A DNA stretch of 18,478 bases from Desulfovibrionaceae bacterium (GCA_009778355.1 WRJY01000324.1:1-18478), one strand, 5' to 3'. Counted from the stretch's first letter, positions 1-6,709 are shown. Translations and numbers: made by a program. Notes: generated by a model not told the origin, from the sequence alone.

Positions 1-526
1 GGCTTGCGCCGGGTGCGACGACGACGGGCGGGCGGATGCGGGTGGGGGGGGCGGGGCGCAGCGCGGGAGCGGCGCTGACGGGCGGTTTGGGCCGGTCCTT
101 GGCCAGACGTTCGCGTTCGTTGGCGGGCAGCGCCTGGTATTCTTCCCATTTGGCGCGTTTTTCGTCGGCGGGCAGGCGGCGTGCTTCGCCAAAGTTGAGC
201 CGCGCCTGGGTGCGCTGCGCGGCGCTCAGTTTGGCCCATTCGGCCATGCGGCCTTGCAGGGTGGACTGCTCGCCGGGGCTCATGCGGTTGAAGTTGTGCG
301 CCAGCGCCATCCATTTGCGCTGATGATCGGGTTGCAGGGTGGGCCACAGGCCAGCCAAGGGGTTGAGCGCGTTGCGCTGCTCGGCGGTCAGCGTGCTCCA
401 GCCGACGCTGCCGGCGGGCGGCGTTGCTGCCCGCTGGACGGTCAAGTTGCCAGTTGGCTGGGCCAGCGCCGGCCACGCCAGTACCGCGACGCAAGCAAAA
501 ATCGTGATCGGCAACGGAAAGCGCAT
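1..526 (-). CDS. DUF3106 family secreted protein (partial, C-terminus cut by window edge)
   Basis: The reading frame is open on the minus strand from an ATG at 526 to the window edge, giving at least 175 residues. Residues 1-22 look like a Sec signal peptide: basic start, hydrophobic core FACVAVLAWPALA, then an Ala-x-Ala-type cleavage site before QP, so the product should be periplasmic. The mature part carries the DUF3106 pattern of repeated short segments around W and R/Q-rich helices (GWSTLTAEQRNAL, RKWMALAHNFNRMSP, KRAKWEEYQALPANER), ending in a Pro/Ala-rich stretch. Its molecular function is unknown. It lies 33 bp after the DUF3619 gene and is probably co-transcribed with it and the sigma factor. 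The Shine-Dalgarno is weak, but the signal peptide supports this start. Confidence 0.8.
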   Translation of the reverse strand, partial: MRFPLPITIFACVAVLAWPALAQPTGNLTVQRAATPPAGSVGWSTLTAEQRNALNPLAGLWPTLQPDHQRKWMALAHNFNRMSPGEQSTLQGRMAEWAKLSAAQRTQARLNFGEARRLPADEKRAKWEEYQALPANERERLAKDRPKPPVSAAPALRPAPPTRIRPPVVVAPGAS

Positions 527-559
527 TGAAAACGGTTGAGCGGTGACTGGCCCAGGCTT

Positions 560-1021
560 TTAGTGGGCGGTGACGGGCTGGTTCGCGCTGACTTTCAGGT
601 ACTGCAAGAATCCGGGGTCGGCGTAGGCTTCGGGCGGGAGGTCGTCGGTGAGCAGGGCGGTGTCGAGTTCGGCCAGTTCGGTGGCGCTGTCGTCGTCCTG
701 CACGATGCTGATGGTAACCAAACCGGCGGTCATGACCACCGCCAACAGGCCGGAGGCCAGCCAACCCCACAGGCTCATGCCGTCGTCGCCGAAGCCGAGC
801 GTGGCGCCGCCGCCGCTGCGCGATACGGCGGCGGCCGCGCGTGCGTGAGCCACGGCGCGCGGTTGTTTGTGGCGGGCGACGGCTTGCTGCCGGGCCACGC
901 GCAGGCGTTCGGAAATGTCGTGCGGCAGGCCGTCCAGCCCAGCCGACAGCCGGGCTGCCACGCGCAGGCCGTAACGGGCTTGTTGCAAGTCTGTCTGGTG
1001 CGAGTTGTAACTTGTGTTCAT
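560..1021 (-). CDS. DUF3619 family single-pass membrane protein, possible anti-sigma partner
   Basis: This 153-residue protein starts at an ATG (1021) that overlaps the TGA of the sigma gene as ATGA, so translation is probably coupled. The N-terminal ~80 residues are basic and soluble (YGLRVAARLSAGLDGLP, SERLRVARQQAVARH), resembling the DUF3619 family. One transmembrane segment follows at about residues 84-107 (LWGWLASGLLAVVMTAGLVT), then an acidic tail with DDLPPEAYADPGFLQYL. A small one-TM protein coupled to an ECF-type sigma factor is the usual layout of an anti-sigma factor, but no zinc-binding HxxxCxxC motif is visible, so that role is inference. The frame stays open upstream of 1021, but that part overlaps the sigma gene and is not protein-like. 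Confidence 0.85.
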   Translation of the reverse strand: MNTSYNSHQTDLQQARYGLRVAARLSAGLDGLPHDISERLRVARQQAVARHKQPRAVAHARAAAAVSRSGGGATLGFGDDGMSLWGWLASGLLAVVMTAGLVTISIVQDDDSATELAELDTALLTDDLPPEAYADPGFLQYLKVSANQPVTAH

Positions 1022-1590
1022 GGCATGATCCCTTTGGCGCGCAGGGCCTTGGCCAGCGTATGGATTGCACGCGAGCAGTGCGTTTTGACACTGCCTTCCG
1101 AGCACCCCATGGCGGACGCCGTCTCGGCAACGTCCATTTCTTCCCAGTAACGCATCAAAAACGCCTCGCGTTGACGGGCCGGAAGCTCTTGAATTTGTAA
1201 CTCGATCTGGTGCAGGATTTGCGCCCTGCGAGTGGCGTCTTCTGCGCTTTCGACCCGCTGGCTGTCGGCGGCGCCGGCAAAGGCTTGCAGCAGGTCGAAG
1301 TCGCCATCGCCGTCGCCGTCGGGCGACTCGAAGTCGCTCAGGTTGGAAAACACGGCATTGCGCGTCTTCTGGCGGCGGAACCAATCCAGCGTGCTGTTGG
1401 TGAGGATGCGCTGAAACAGCATCGGCAACTCGCCCAGGGGTTTGTCGCCGTAGTGCTCGGCCAGCTTCATCATGCTGTCTTGCACAATGTCCAGCGCCGC
1501 GTCCTCGTCGCGCACGTGATAGACGGTGCGTTTGAACGCCCGTTTTTCGACGCTTTTGAGAAAGTCGGAAAGGTCTTGTTCGGATGCCAA
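1018..1590 (-). CDS. ECF-type RNA polymerase sigma factor
   Basis: The product is a sigma-70 family factor of about 190 residues. Region 2 lies near residues 8-78: RAFKRTVYHVRDEDAALDIVQDSMMKLAEHYGD, then LPMLFQRILTNSTLDWFRRQKTRN, the core-binding and -10-recognition part. A variable acidic linker with a GDGDGD repeat follows at about 91-97. Region 4 is at about 120-185: the helix-turn-helix LPARQREAFLMRYWEEMDVAETASAMGCSEGSVKTHCSRAI, which reads the -35 element. I chose the TTG at 1590 (product begins MASEQDLSDF) because the conserved domain starts there. An ATG at 1698 in the same frame would add 36 poorly protein-like residues and has no Shine-Dalgarno. The gene is divergent from ilvB and overlaps the DUF3619 gene by 4 bp. 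Confidence 0.85.
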   Translation of the reverse strand: MASEQDLSDFLKSVEKRAFKRTVYHVRDEDAALDIVQDSMMKLAEHYGDKPLGELPMLFQRILTNSTLDWFRRQKTRNAVFSNLSDFESPDGDGDGDFDLLQAFAGAADSQRVESAEDATRRAQILHQIELQIQELPARQREAFLMRYWEEMDVAETASAMGCSEGSVKTHCSRAIHTLAKALRAKGIMP

Positions 1591-1647
1591 GGCGTCTGTC
1601 GGCTCTGTCAGGTGATGGCGGCGGGCGGCTTTCGCATGGCCCTGCTC

Positions 1648-1676
1648 ATTATGACACTGGCGGCGGGCCATGTTGC
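1648..1676 (-). promoter_or_regulatory. Candidate promoter of the sigma/DUF3619/DUF3106 operon
   Basis: Reading the minus strand, CATAAT (1653-1648) fits a -10 box in five of six positions. GCAACA (1676-1671), 17 bp upstream, is a weak -35 matching three of six. Initiation would fall near 1641, inside the ATG-started version of the sigma gene, which supports the TTG start at 1590. Confidence 0.3.
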
Positions 1677-1678
1677 GG

Positions 1679-1687
1679 TGCGATAAT
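1679..1687 (+). promoter_or_regulatory. Candidate extended -10 promoter of ilvB
   Basis: TG at 1679-1680, one base, then GATAAT at 1682-1687 forms an extended -10 element. No -35 is visible at 16-18 bp. Transcription would start near 1694 and leave a leader of about 150 nt before ilvB. I saw no branched-chain-residue-rich leader peptide in it, so classical attenuation is not supported here. Confidence 0.4.
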
Positions 1688-1806
1688 GCGCCTTGCATTC
1701 AAGAAGGCAAACGGGTCACCGTCCGGCGGTCAACAGTGCCGCCCATGGCGTGTGGTCTCAAGTCCTGAAGCGGCCTCACAAGGGCTGGCAAGGGGCACCC
1801 AAGGTG

Positions 1807-1829
1807 TTTCGTCAGAGAAATTCTCGAAA
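1807..1829 (+). promoter_or_regulatory. ilvB: Small hairpin touching the ilvB ribosome binding site
   Basis: TTTCG (1807-1811) pairs with CGAAA (1825-1829), with AGA (1814-1816) and TCT (1822-1824) stacked inside. An alternative core is GAGAA/TTCTC around 1820. The right arm contains the GAAAG of the likely Shine-Dalgarno GAAAGG (1826-1831), so the fold could dampen translation initiation. It is short and AT-rich, hence weak. Confidence 0.3.
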
Positions 1830-1842
1830 GGTTGATCTCACA

Positions 1843-3621
1843 ATGGAAATCTCCAAACCCGAACTGAAGTCCGCCGCTGGCAGCGGCGCGGATCAGGCGC
1901 CCCAGGAACTGCGCGGCGCTGAAATTCTTGTCAAGGCGCTGCAGGCCGAAGGCGTGAAGCACGTCTGGGGCTATCCCGGCGGCGCCGTGTTGCATATTTA
2001 CGACGCGCTCTACAAGCAGGACACCATCCAGCATGTGCTGGTGCGTCACGAGCAGGCGGCGGTGCATGCTGCCGATGGCTACGCGCGCGCCACGGGCGAC
2101 GTGGGCGTGGCGCTGGTCACTTCCGGCCCCGGCGTGACCAATGCGCTGACCGGCATCGCCACGGCGTACATGGATTCGATTCCGCTGGTGATCGTCACCG
2201 GCCAGGTGCCCACCGCTGCCATCGGCATGGACGCCTTTCAGGAATGCGACGCCGTGGGCATCACGCGCCCGGTGGTCAAGCACAACTTCCTGGTCAAGGA
2301 CGTGCGCCAGATGGCCGAGGTGATGAAGAAAGCCTTCCACATCGCGCGCACGGGCCGCCCCGGTCCGGTGGTGGTTGACATTCCCAAGGATGTGTCGTTC
2401 AACAAAACCGCCTGGACCGGCTATCCCGACAAGGTGGCGATGCGCTCGTACAACCCGGTGAAAAAGGGCCACGGCGGCCAGATTCGCAAGGCGCTGCAAC
2501 TGCTGCTGTCGGCCAAGCGCCCGTACATCTACACCGGCGGCGGCGTGTTGATGTCCAACGCCGCCGGCGAGCTGCGCGCCCTGGTGGATCTGCTGAACTA
2601 CCCGGTCACCCACACGCTGATGGGCCTGGGGGCGTTTCCGGCCACCGACCGGCGCTTTCTGGGTATGCTGGGCATGCACGGCACGCTGGAGGCCAACACC
2701 ACGATGCAGAACTGCGACGTGCTGCTGGCGGTGGGCGCGCGTTTCGACGACCGCGTCATCGGCAACACCAGGCACTTCGCACAGAACGAGCGCAAGATCA
2801 TCCACATCGACATCGATCCGTCGAGCATTTCCAAGCGCGTCAGGGTGGACATCCCCATCGTCGGCGACGTCAAGGACGTGCTGACCGAGATGATCGGCAT
2901 GATCCGCGAGTCCGCCGCGCGGCCCGACCAGCAGGCCCTGGCCGACTGGTGGAAGGCCATCGAAGGCTGGCGCGGGCGCGACTGCCTGAAGTACGACCGC
3001 GCCAACAAGGACGTCATCAAGCCGCAGTACGTGATCGAAACGCTGTGGAACATGACGCGCGATGCCGACGCCTACATCACCTCCGACGTCGGCCAGCACC
3101 AGATGTGGGCGGCGCAGTACTACAAGTTCGACCAGCCGCGGCGCTGGATCAACTCCGGCGGCCTGGGCACCATGGGCGTGGGCGTGCCCTACGCCATGGG
3201 CATCAAGCTGGCCAGGCCTGACAGCGAAGTGTTCTGCGTGACCGGCGAAGGCTCGGTGCAGATGTGCATCCAGGAGCTTTCCACCTGTCTGCAGTACAGC
3301 ACGCCGATCAAGATTCTGGCGCTCAACAACCGCTACCTGGGCATGGTGCGCCAGTGGCAGGAAATCGAGTATTCGGGCCGCTACAGCCACAGCTACATGG
3401 ACGCGCTGCCCAACTTCGTGAAGCTGGCCGAAGCCTACGGCCACGTCGGCATGTTGATCGAGCGCCCGCAGGACGTGGAGCCGGCGTTGCGCGAGGCGCG
3501 CAAGCTCAAGGACCGCACCGTGTTCATGGACTTTCGCACCGACCCGACCGAAAACGTGTTCCCCATGGTGCAGGCCGGCAAGGGCCTGACCGAGATGCTG
3601 CTGGGGGCCGAAGACCTGTAA
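1843..3621 (+). CDS. ilvB: Acetolactate synthase, large catalytic subunit
   Basis: Acetolactate synthase condenses pyruvate with pyruvate or 2-ketobutyrate, using ThDP, FAD and Mg2+: the first common step of Val, Leu and Ile synthesis. The 592-residue product has the N-terminal pyrimidine-binding domain with the catalytic Glu70 (VLVRHEQAAVHAADGYAR), a central FAD domain (about 190-360) and the C-terminal pyrophosphate domain with the ThDP/Mg motif from TGEGS (467-471) to LNN (494-496). Residue 469 is Glu where E. coli IlvI/IlvB has Asp (GDG); I believe this is common in this lineage but cannot check. The ATG at 1843 is preceded by GAAAGG at 1826-1831. The frame stays open 50 codons upstream without a good start. 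First gene of the ilvBNC cluster. Confidence 0.97.
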   Translation: MEISKPELKSAAGSGADQAPQELRGAEILVKALQAEGVKHVWGYPGGAVLHIYDALYKQDTIQHVLVRHEQAAVHAADGYARATGDVGVALVTSGPGVTNALTGIATAYMDSIPLVIVTGQVPTAAIGMDAFQECDAVGITRPVVKHNFLVKDVRQMAEVMKKAFHIARTGRPGPVVVDIPKDVSFNKTAWTGYPDKVAMRSYNPVKKGHGGQIRKALQLLLSAKRPYIYTGGGVLMSNAAGELRALVDLLNYPVTHTLMGLGAFPATDRRFLGMLGMHGTLEANTTMQNCDVLLAVGARFDDRVIGNTRHFAQNERKIIHIDIDPSSISKRVRVDIPIVGDVKDVLTEMIGMIRESAARPDQQALADWWKAIEGWRGRDCLKYDRANKDVIKPQYVIETLWNMTRDADAYITSDVGQHQMWAAQYYKFDQPRRWINSGGLGTMGVGVPYAMGIKLARPDSEVFCVTGEGSVQMCIQELSTCLQYSTPIKILALNNRYLGMVRQWQEIEYSGRYSHSYMDALPNFVKLAEAYGHVGMLIERPQDVEPALREARKLKDRTVFMDFRTDPTENVFPMVQAGKGLTEMLLGAEDL

Positions 3622-3757
3622 TATCGAACCGGCTTTCGGCGCATCGGATTGTCTGAACGCCTGTAAGCTTTTTTCCCGCACCGAACGACGAATCTATTGT
3701 CCGCCGAACCCGCCGCTTACCGGCCGCGGGCCAGGGCGGCGAAAAGAGGGCTCCGAC

Positions 3758-4249
3758 ATGAAACACATCATCTCTGTTCTGATCGAAAACGAAGCGGGGG
3801 CGCTGTCCCGCGTGGTGGGCCTGTTTTCGGCCCGCGGCTACAACATCGAATCGCTGATCGTCGCGCCGACCGAGGACGAAAGCCTCTCGCGCATGACCAT
3901 CCAGACGCGCGGCTCGGAAGAAACCATCGAGCAGATCACCAAGCACCTGAACCGCCTGATCGAGGTCGTCAAGGTGGTGGATCTGACCGAGGGCAGCTAC
4001 ATCGAGCGCGAGCACATGATGGTCAAGGTGCGCGCCGTCGGCAAGGAGCGCGAGGAAATCAAGCGCACCTGCGACATCTTCCGCGGCCACGTCATCGACG
4101 TCACCGACAAGAGCTACACCATCGAATTGACGGGCGATCAGGGCAAGAACGATGCTTTCCTGAGCGCCATCGACAAAACCGCCATCCTCGAAACCGTGCG
4201 CACCGGCGCCAGCGGCATAGGCCGGGGCGAGCGGCTGCTCAGGGTTTGA
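3758..4249 (+). CDS. ilvN: Acetolactate synthase, small regulatory subunit
   Basis: This is the regulatory subunit of acetolactate synthase; it raises catalytic activity and confers valine feedback inhibition. At 163 residues it matches the IlvH/IlvN family length. The N-terminal ACT domain spans about residues 3-77 (ISVLIENEAGALSRVVGLF), and Asn11 and Gly14 correspond to valine-site positions known from E. coli IlvH. The C-terminal ALS_ss_C domain follows (about 82-160; KVRAVGKEREEIKRTCDIFR, GRGERLLRV). A strong Shine-Dalgarno AGAGGG (3745-3750) lies 7 bp before the ATG. The 136-bp gap after ilvB holds no clear terminator, so one transcript with ilvB is likely. Confidence 0.97.
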   Translation: MKHIISVLIENEAGALSRVVGLFSARGYNIESLIVAPTEDESLSRMTIQTRGSEETIEQITKHLNRLIEVVKVVDLTEGSYIEREHMMVKVRAVGKEREEIKRTCDIFRGHVIDVTDKSYTIELTGDQGKNDAFLSAIDKTAILETVRTGASGIGRGERLLRV

Positions 4250-4300
4250 AGCTTCGCCATTCATTCCAATAGTCACACCTATCTTCCAAGGAGAAACCCA

Positions 4301-5317
4301 ATGAAAGTGTTCTATGACAAAGACTGCGACCTGAGCCTCATCAAGGGCAAGACGGTCGCCATCATCGGCTACGGTTCGCAGGGCCACGCACATGCGCAGA
4401 ACCTCAACGACAGCGGCGTCAAGGTCGTGGTCGGCCTGCGCAAGGGCGGCGCCTCGTGGAACAAGGTCGGCAAGGCCGGCCTGACGGTGATGGAAGTCAA
4501 CGACGCGGTGAAGGCCGCCGACGTGGTGATGATCCTGCTGCCCGACGAACAGATCGCCGAAGTGTACACCAACAACGTCGCGCCGAACATCAAGCCGGGC
4601 GCATCGCTGGCCTTCGCGCACGGCTTCAATGTGCACTACAACCAGGTCGTGCCGCGCGCCGATCTGGACGTGTGGATGGTCGCGCCCAAGGCCCCAGGTC
4701 ACACCGTGCGCAACACCTACACGCAAGGCGGCGGCGTGCCGCACCTGATCGCGGTGCACCAGGACCAATCCGGCAAGGCGCGCGACTTGGCGCTGTCCTA
4801 CGCCATGGCCAACGGCGGCGGCAAGGCCGGCATCATCGAGACCAACTTCAAGGAAGAAACCGAGACCGACCTGTTCGGCGAACAGGCCGTGCTGTGCGGC
4901 GGCACCGTGGAACTGGTCAAGATGGGTTTCGAGACGCTGGTCGAAGCCGGCTACGCGCCCGAAATGGCCTACTTCGAGTGCCTGCACGAGCTCAAACTCA
5001 TCGTTGACCTGATCTACGAAGGCGGCATCGCCAACATGAACTACTCGGTCTCCAACAACGCCGAATACGGCGAATACGTGACCGGCCCGAGAGTGGTCAA
5101 CGAAAGCTCCCGCCAGGCCATGCGCGAGGCGCTGAAAAGCATCCAGAACGGCGACTACGCCAAGCAGTTCATTCTGGAAGGCCGCACCGGCTACCCCAGC
5201 ATGACCGCGCGCCGCCGCAACATGGCCAACCACAGCATCGAGGTCGTCGGTGCCAAGCTGCGCGCCATGATGCCCTGGATCGCCAAGAACAAGCTGGTCG
5301 ACCAAACCAAAAATTGA
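4301..5317 (+). CDS. ilvC: Ketol-acid reductoisomerase (NADP+), class I
   Basis: The enzyme isomerises and reduces acetolactate or acetohydroxybutyrate to the dihydroxy acid, using NADPH and Mg2+. The 338-residue length is that of short class I enzymes. The Rossmann motif GYGSQGHAHAQNL starts at Gly23. Arg47 and Ser52 sit in the NADPH-specificity loop. Catalytic His107 (AFAHGFNVHY) and Lys130 (VAPKAPGHTVR) are present. Metal ligands Asp190, Glu194, Glu226 and Glu230, and substrate-binding Ser251, fall exactly where the Pseudomonas enzyme has them. AAGGAGA (4288-4294) is a near-perfect Shine-Dalgarno 6 bp before the ATG, so this is probably the best-translated gene of the cluster. It lies 51 bp after ilvN and is likely in the same transcript. 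Confidence 0.98.
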   Translation: MKVFYDKDCDLSLIKGKTVAIIGYGSQGHAHAQNLNDSGVKVVVGLRKGGASWNKVGKAGLTVMEVNDAVKAADVVMILLPDEQIAEVYTNNVAPNIKPGASLAFAHGFNVHYNQVVPRADLDVWMVAPKAPGHTVRNTYTQGGGVPHLIAVHQDQSGKARDLALSYAMANGGGKAGIIETNFKEETETDLFGEQAVLCGGTVELVKMGFETLVEAGYAPEMAYFECLHELKLIVDLIYEGGIANMNYSVSNNAEYGEYVTGPRVVNESSRQAMREALKSIQNGDYAKQFILEGRTGYPSMTARRRNMANHSIEVVGAKLRAMMPWIAKNKLVDQTKN

Positions 5318-5338
5318 CCCCCCTGAGCCGCTGACGCA

Positions 5339-5397
5339 GCTTCCCCCGCTCTCTCCGGGCGGGGGAAGCAGCCAGTGGCCGGCGCAGGCCCGGCCAC
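5339..5397 (+). repeat. Two adjacent GC-rich hairpins after ilvC, dispersed-repeat-like
   Basis: The first hairpin has perfect 11-bp arms, GCTTCCCCCGC (5339-5349) and GCGGGGGAAGC (5359-5369), with a 9-nt loop. The second has 8-bp arms, GTGGCCGG (5375-5382) and CCGGCCAC (5390-5397). There is no T-tract, so they are not intrinsic terminators. From memory, many Comamonadaceae genomes carry similar 'CCCCCTGAG...CTTCCCCC...' intergenic elements. Here they could stabilise the 3' end of the ilvBNC mRNA. Confidence 0.5.
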
Positions 5398-5495
5398 GGC
5401 TGCACCGCATGGCCTGCTTCGCGGTCTTCGGTTCCTTTTTGTTTCATGCGCCGCAGATGAGATGGTGTGCAGCGACATGAACAACTGATTCCATG

Positions 5496-5522
5496 AGGCC
5501 GCCAGCAAGCGGCCTTGTTTTT
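5496..5522 (+). terminator. Rho-independent terminator of the ilvBNC transcript
   Basis: AGGCCGC (5496-5502) and GCGGCCT (5509-5515) form a perfect 7-bp stem with a 6-nt loop, followed directly by TGTTTTTT. It lies about 180 bp after ilvC and ends before the pssA start, separating the two transcription units. Confidence 0.85.
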
Positions 5523-5556
5523 TGCGGCGCGTCGCCCACACATCCCCGAGCTTGGC

Positions 5557-5562
5557 TACACT
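5557..5562 (+). promoter_or_regulatory. pssA: Candidate -10 box for pssA
   Basis: TACACT within GCTACACT matches four of six -10 positions. It is placed just after the terminator and about 25 bp before the pssA ATG. No convincing -35 is seen. Confidence 0.3.
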
Positions 5563-5586
5563 GCACCCGGTGCAAAAGTGTTTTTG

Positions 5587-6480
5587 ATGTTCATGCAAGA
5601 TTCTGAGCAACCGCAAGACCAGTCCATCGCCGGCCCGCCCGAGACGCGCGTGGCGCGGGCGCGCCGCAAGGGCATCTACGTGCTGCCCAACCTGTTCACG
5701 CTGGCGGCGCTGTTCGGCGGTTTTTACGGCATCGTGATGGCAATGAATGGCCGTTTTGATTTGGCCACCACCGGCATCTTCGCCGCCATGGTGCTGGACA
5801 GCCTGGATGGCCGCGTCGCGCGCATGACCGGCACGCAAAGCGCCTTCGGCGAGCAGATGGATTCGCTGGCCGACATGGTCAGCTTCGGCGCCGCGCCGGC
5901 GCTGCTGGCCTACGAGTGGGCGCTGCGCCCGCTGGGCCGCTGGGGCTGGATCGCCGCCTTCGTCTATTGCGCCTGCGCGGCGCTGCGGCTGGCGCGCTTC
6001 AACATCAACACCGGCGTGGTCAGCAAGCGTTACTTTCAGGGCTTGCCATCGCCCGCGGCGGCGGCGCTGGTGGCGGGTTTCATCTGGCTGACCAGCGCCA
6101 TGCTGGTCGAGCAGCGCGAGGTGCCACTGTTTCGCGCGCTGCTGGCGTTGTTTGGCGCCATGCCTCTGGATCGCACCGATCTGGGCTGGATCATGTTCGG
6201 CATCGCGCTGTTTGCCGGACTGACCATGGTCACCAACGCGCCGTACTACAGCTTCAAGGACTTCGGCGGCCGGCGCAGCGTGCCGTTTCCGGTGCTGGTA
6301 CTGCTGGCGCTGCTGATCGCCGTCATCAGCATCGAGCCGGCCACGCTGCTGTTCGTGCTGTTCTTCGGCTATGCGCTGTCGGGTTACGTGATCTACGCCT
6401 GGCGCCGCACCAAGGGCCAGCACGCCAGCATCGTCAGCACCTCCACCGACGAGCCGGACGAACGCGGCCTGCACGATTGA
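5587..6480 (+). CDS. pssA: CDP-diacylglycerol-serine O-phosphatidyltransferase
   Basis: The enzyme makes phosphatidylserine from CDP-diacylglycerol and L-serine in the inner membrane, on the route to phosphatidylethanolamine. The CDP-alcohol phosphotransferase signature is complete: DG at 74-75, AR at 78-79, G at 88, D at 92 and D at 96, in the spacing DGx2ARx8Gx3Dx3D. The 297-residue product has hydrophobic segments near 32-55, 62-74, 119-137, 155-175, 200-217 and 235-272. It ends in a hydrophilic tail. ATGs at 5587 and 5593 and a GTG at 5578 are all in frame; none has a good Shine-Dalgarno, so the start is uncertain by a few codons. It lies between the ilv and leu genes, an order I recall from other Burkholderiales. 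Confidence 0.93.
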   Translation: MFMQDSEQPQDQSIAGPPETRVARARRKGIYVLPNLFTLAALFGGFYGIVMAMNGRFDLATTGIFAAMVLDSLDGRVARMTGTQSAFGEQMDSLADMVSFGAAPALLAYEWALRPLGRWGWIAAFVYCACAALRLARFNINTGVVSKRYFQGLPSPAAAALVAGFIWLTSAMLVEQREVPLFRALLALFGAMPLDRTDLGWIMFGIALFAGLTMVTNAPYYSFKDFGGRRSVPFPVLVLLALLIAVISIEPATLLFVLFFGYALSGYVIYAWRRTKGQHASIVSTSTDEPDERGLHD

Positions 6481-6506
6481 CGCCGCCGCCGCCACCGCCG
6501 CACTTG

Positions 6507-6515
6507 TGCTAAATT
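6507..6515 (+). promoter_or_regulatory. leuA: Candidate extended -10 promoter of the leuA leader
   Basis: TG at 6507-6508, one base, then TAAATT at 6510-6515 makes an extended -10 element without a visible -35. Transcription would begin near 6521-6523, only one to three bases before the leader-peptide ATG at 6524. Confidence 0.45.
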
Positions 6516-6523
6516 CACGTTCC

Positions 6524-6592
6524 ATGACTCGCGCCACGCTGCTCGCTCTGCTGCTACTGCCCTACGGGCCGCAGGTGGTGACGCGCGCATGA
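6524..6592 (+). CDS. leuL: leu operon leader peptide (22 residues, Leu-rich)
   Basis: The small frame ATG 6524 to TGA 6590-6592 encodes a 22-residue peptide containing LLALLLL at positions 6-12: six leucines in seven residues, using CTG, CTC and the rare CTA. Such a run is the hallmark of an attenuation leader peptide that senses charged tRNA-Leu. A ribosome starved for leucine would stall at 6539-6559, while a fed ribosome would run to the stop codon. No Shine-Dalgarno precedes the ATG. With the promoter at 6507-6515 the message would be leaderless or nearly so. The peptide itself probably has no other function. Confidence 0.85.
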   Translation: MTRATLLALLLLPYGPQVVTRA

Positions 6593-6625
6593 ACTGAACG
6601 CGATTTTCAAGTTACCCCAACCTCG

Positions 6626-6662
6626 ACGGCCCGTTAGCACCAGCAACGGGCCGTTGGTTTTT
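6626..6662 (+). terminator. leuA: Attenuator terminator 1 of leuA
   Basis: ACGGCCCGTT (6626-6635) and AACGGGCCGT (6645-6654) form a perfect 10-bp stem with a 9-nt loop, followed by TGG and TTTTT (6658-6662). Confidence 0.85.
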
Positions 6663-6679
6663 GGGTTGCTGGTTTTTTT
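6639..6679 (+). terminator. leuA: Overlapping second terminator of the leuA attenuator
   Basis: ACCAGCAAC (6639-6647) and GTTGCTGGT (6665-6673) form a perfect 9-bp stem followed by six T (6674-6679). It shares bases 6645-6647 with the right arm of terminator 1, so the two cannot fully form together. The T-tract of terminator 1 lies in its loop. Confidence 0.7.
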
Positions 6680-6709
6680 ACCTGATGAACAGGGAACATG
6701 GAGCACGCA

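Larger units (their letters stand above)
6564..6679 (+). promoter_or_regulatory. leuA: leuA transcription attenuator (antiterminator plus terminators)
   Basis: ACGGGCCG (6564-6571), inside the leader-peptide gene just after the Leu codons, is perfectly complementary to CGGCCCGT (6627-6634), the left arm of the terminator. The same ACGGGCCG recurs at 6646-6653 as the terminator's right arm. A ribosome stalled on the early Leu codons leaves 6564-6571 free to pair with 6627-6634, giving read-through. A ribosome at the stop codon (6590-6592) covers 6564-6571, so the terminator forms. A small hairpin GCCC/GGGC (6559-6562/6566-6569) could be the pause structure. This is the classic region 1-4 attenuation scheme, inferred from sequence alone. 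Confidence 0.85.

Noticed and set aside
1300..1330. GCCGTC/GCCATC repeats in the sigma-factor gene
   Set aside because: They are 6-bp in-frame units encoding Gly-Asp in a variable acidic linker. Length changes would not alter the frame, and the tract is short and imperfect.
1693..1842. A 50-codon N-terminal extension of IlvB
   Set aside because: The frame is open but begins at TTG with no ribosome binding site, overlaps the promoter region, and does not resemble IlvB N-termini; the ATG at 1843 has a Shine-Dalgarno.
1699..3681. A 660-codon open frame antisense to ilvB
   Set aside because: It mirrors ilvB codons in a GC-rich genome. Its product is dominated by His, Val, Gly, Ala and Arg with no domain-like pattern, while ilvB on the other strand is unmistakable.
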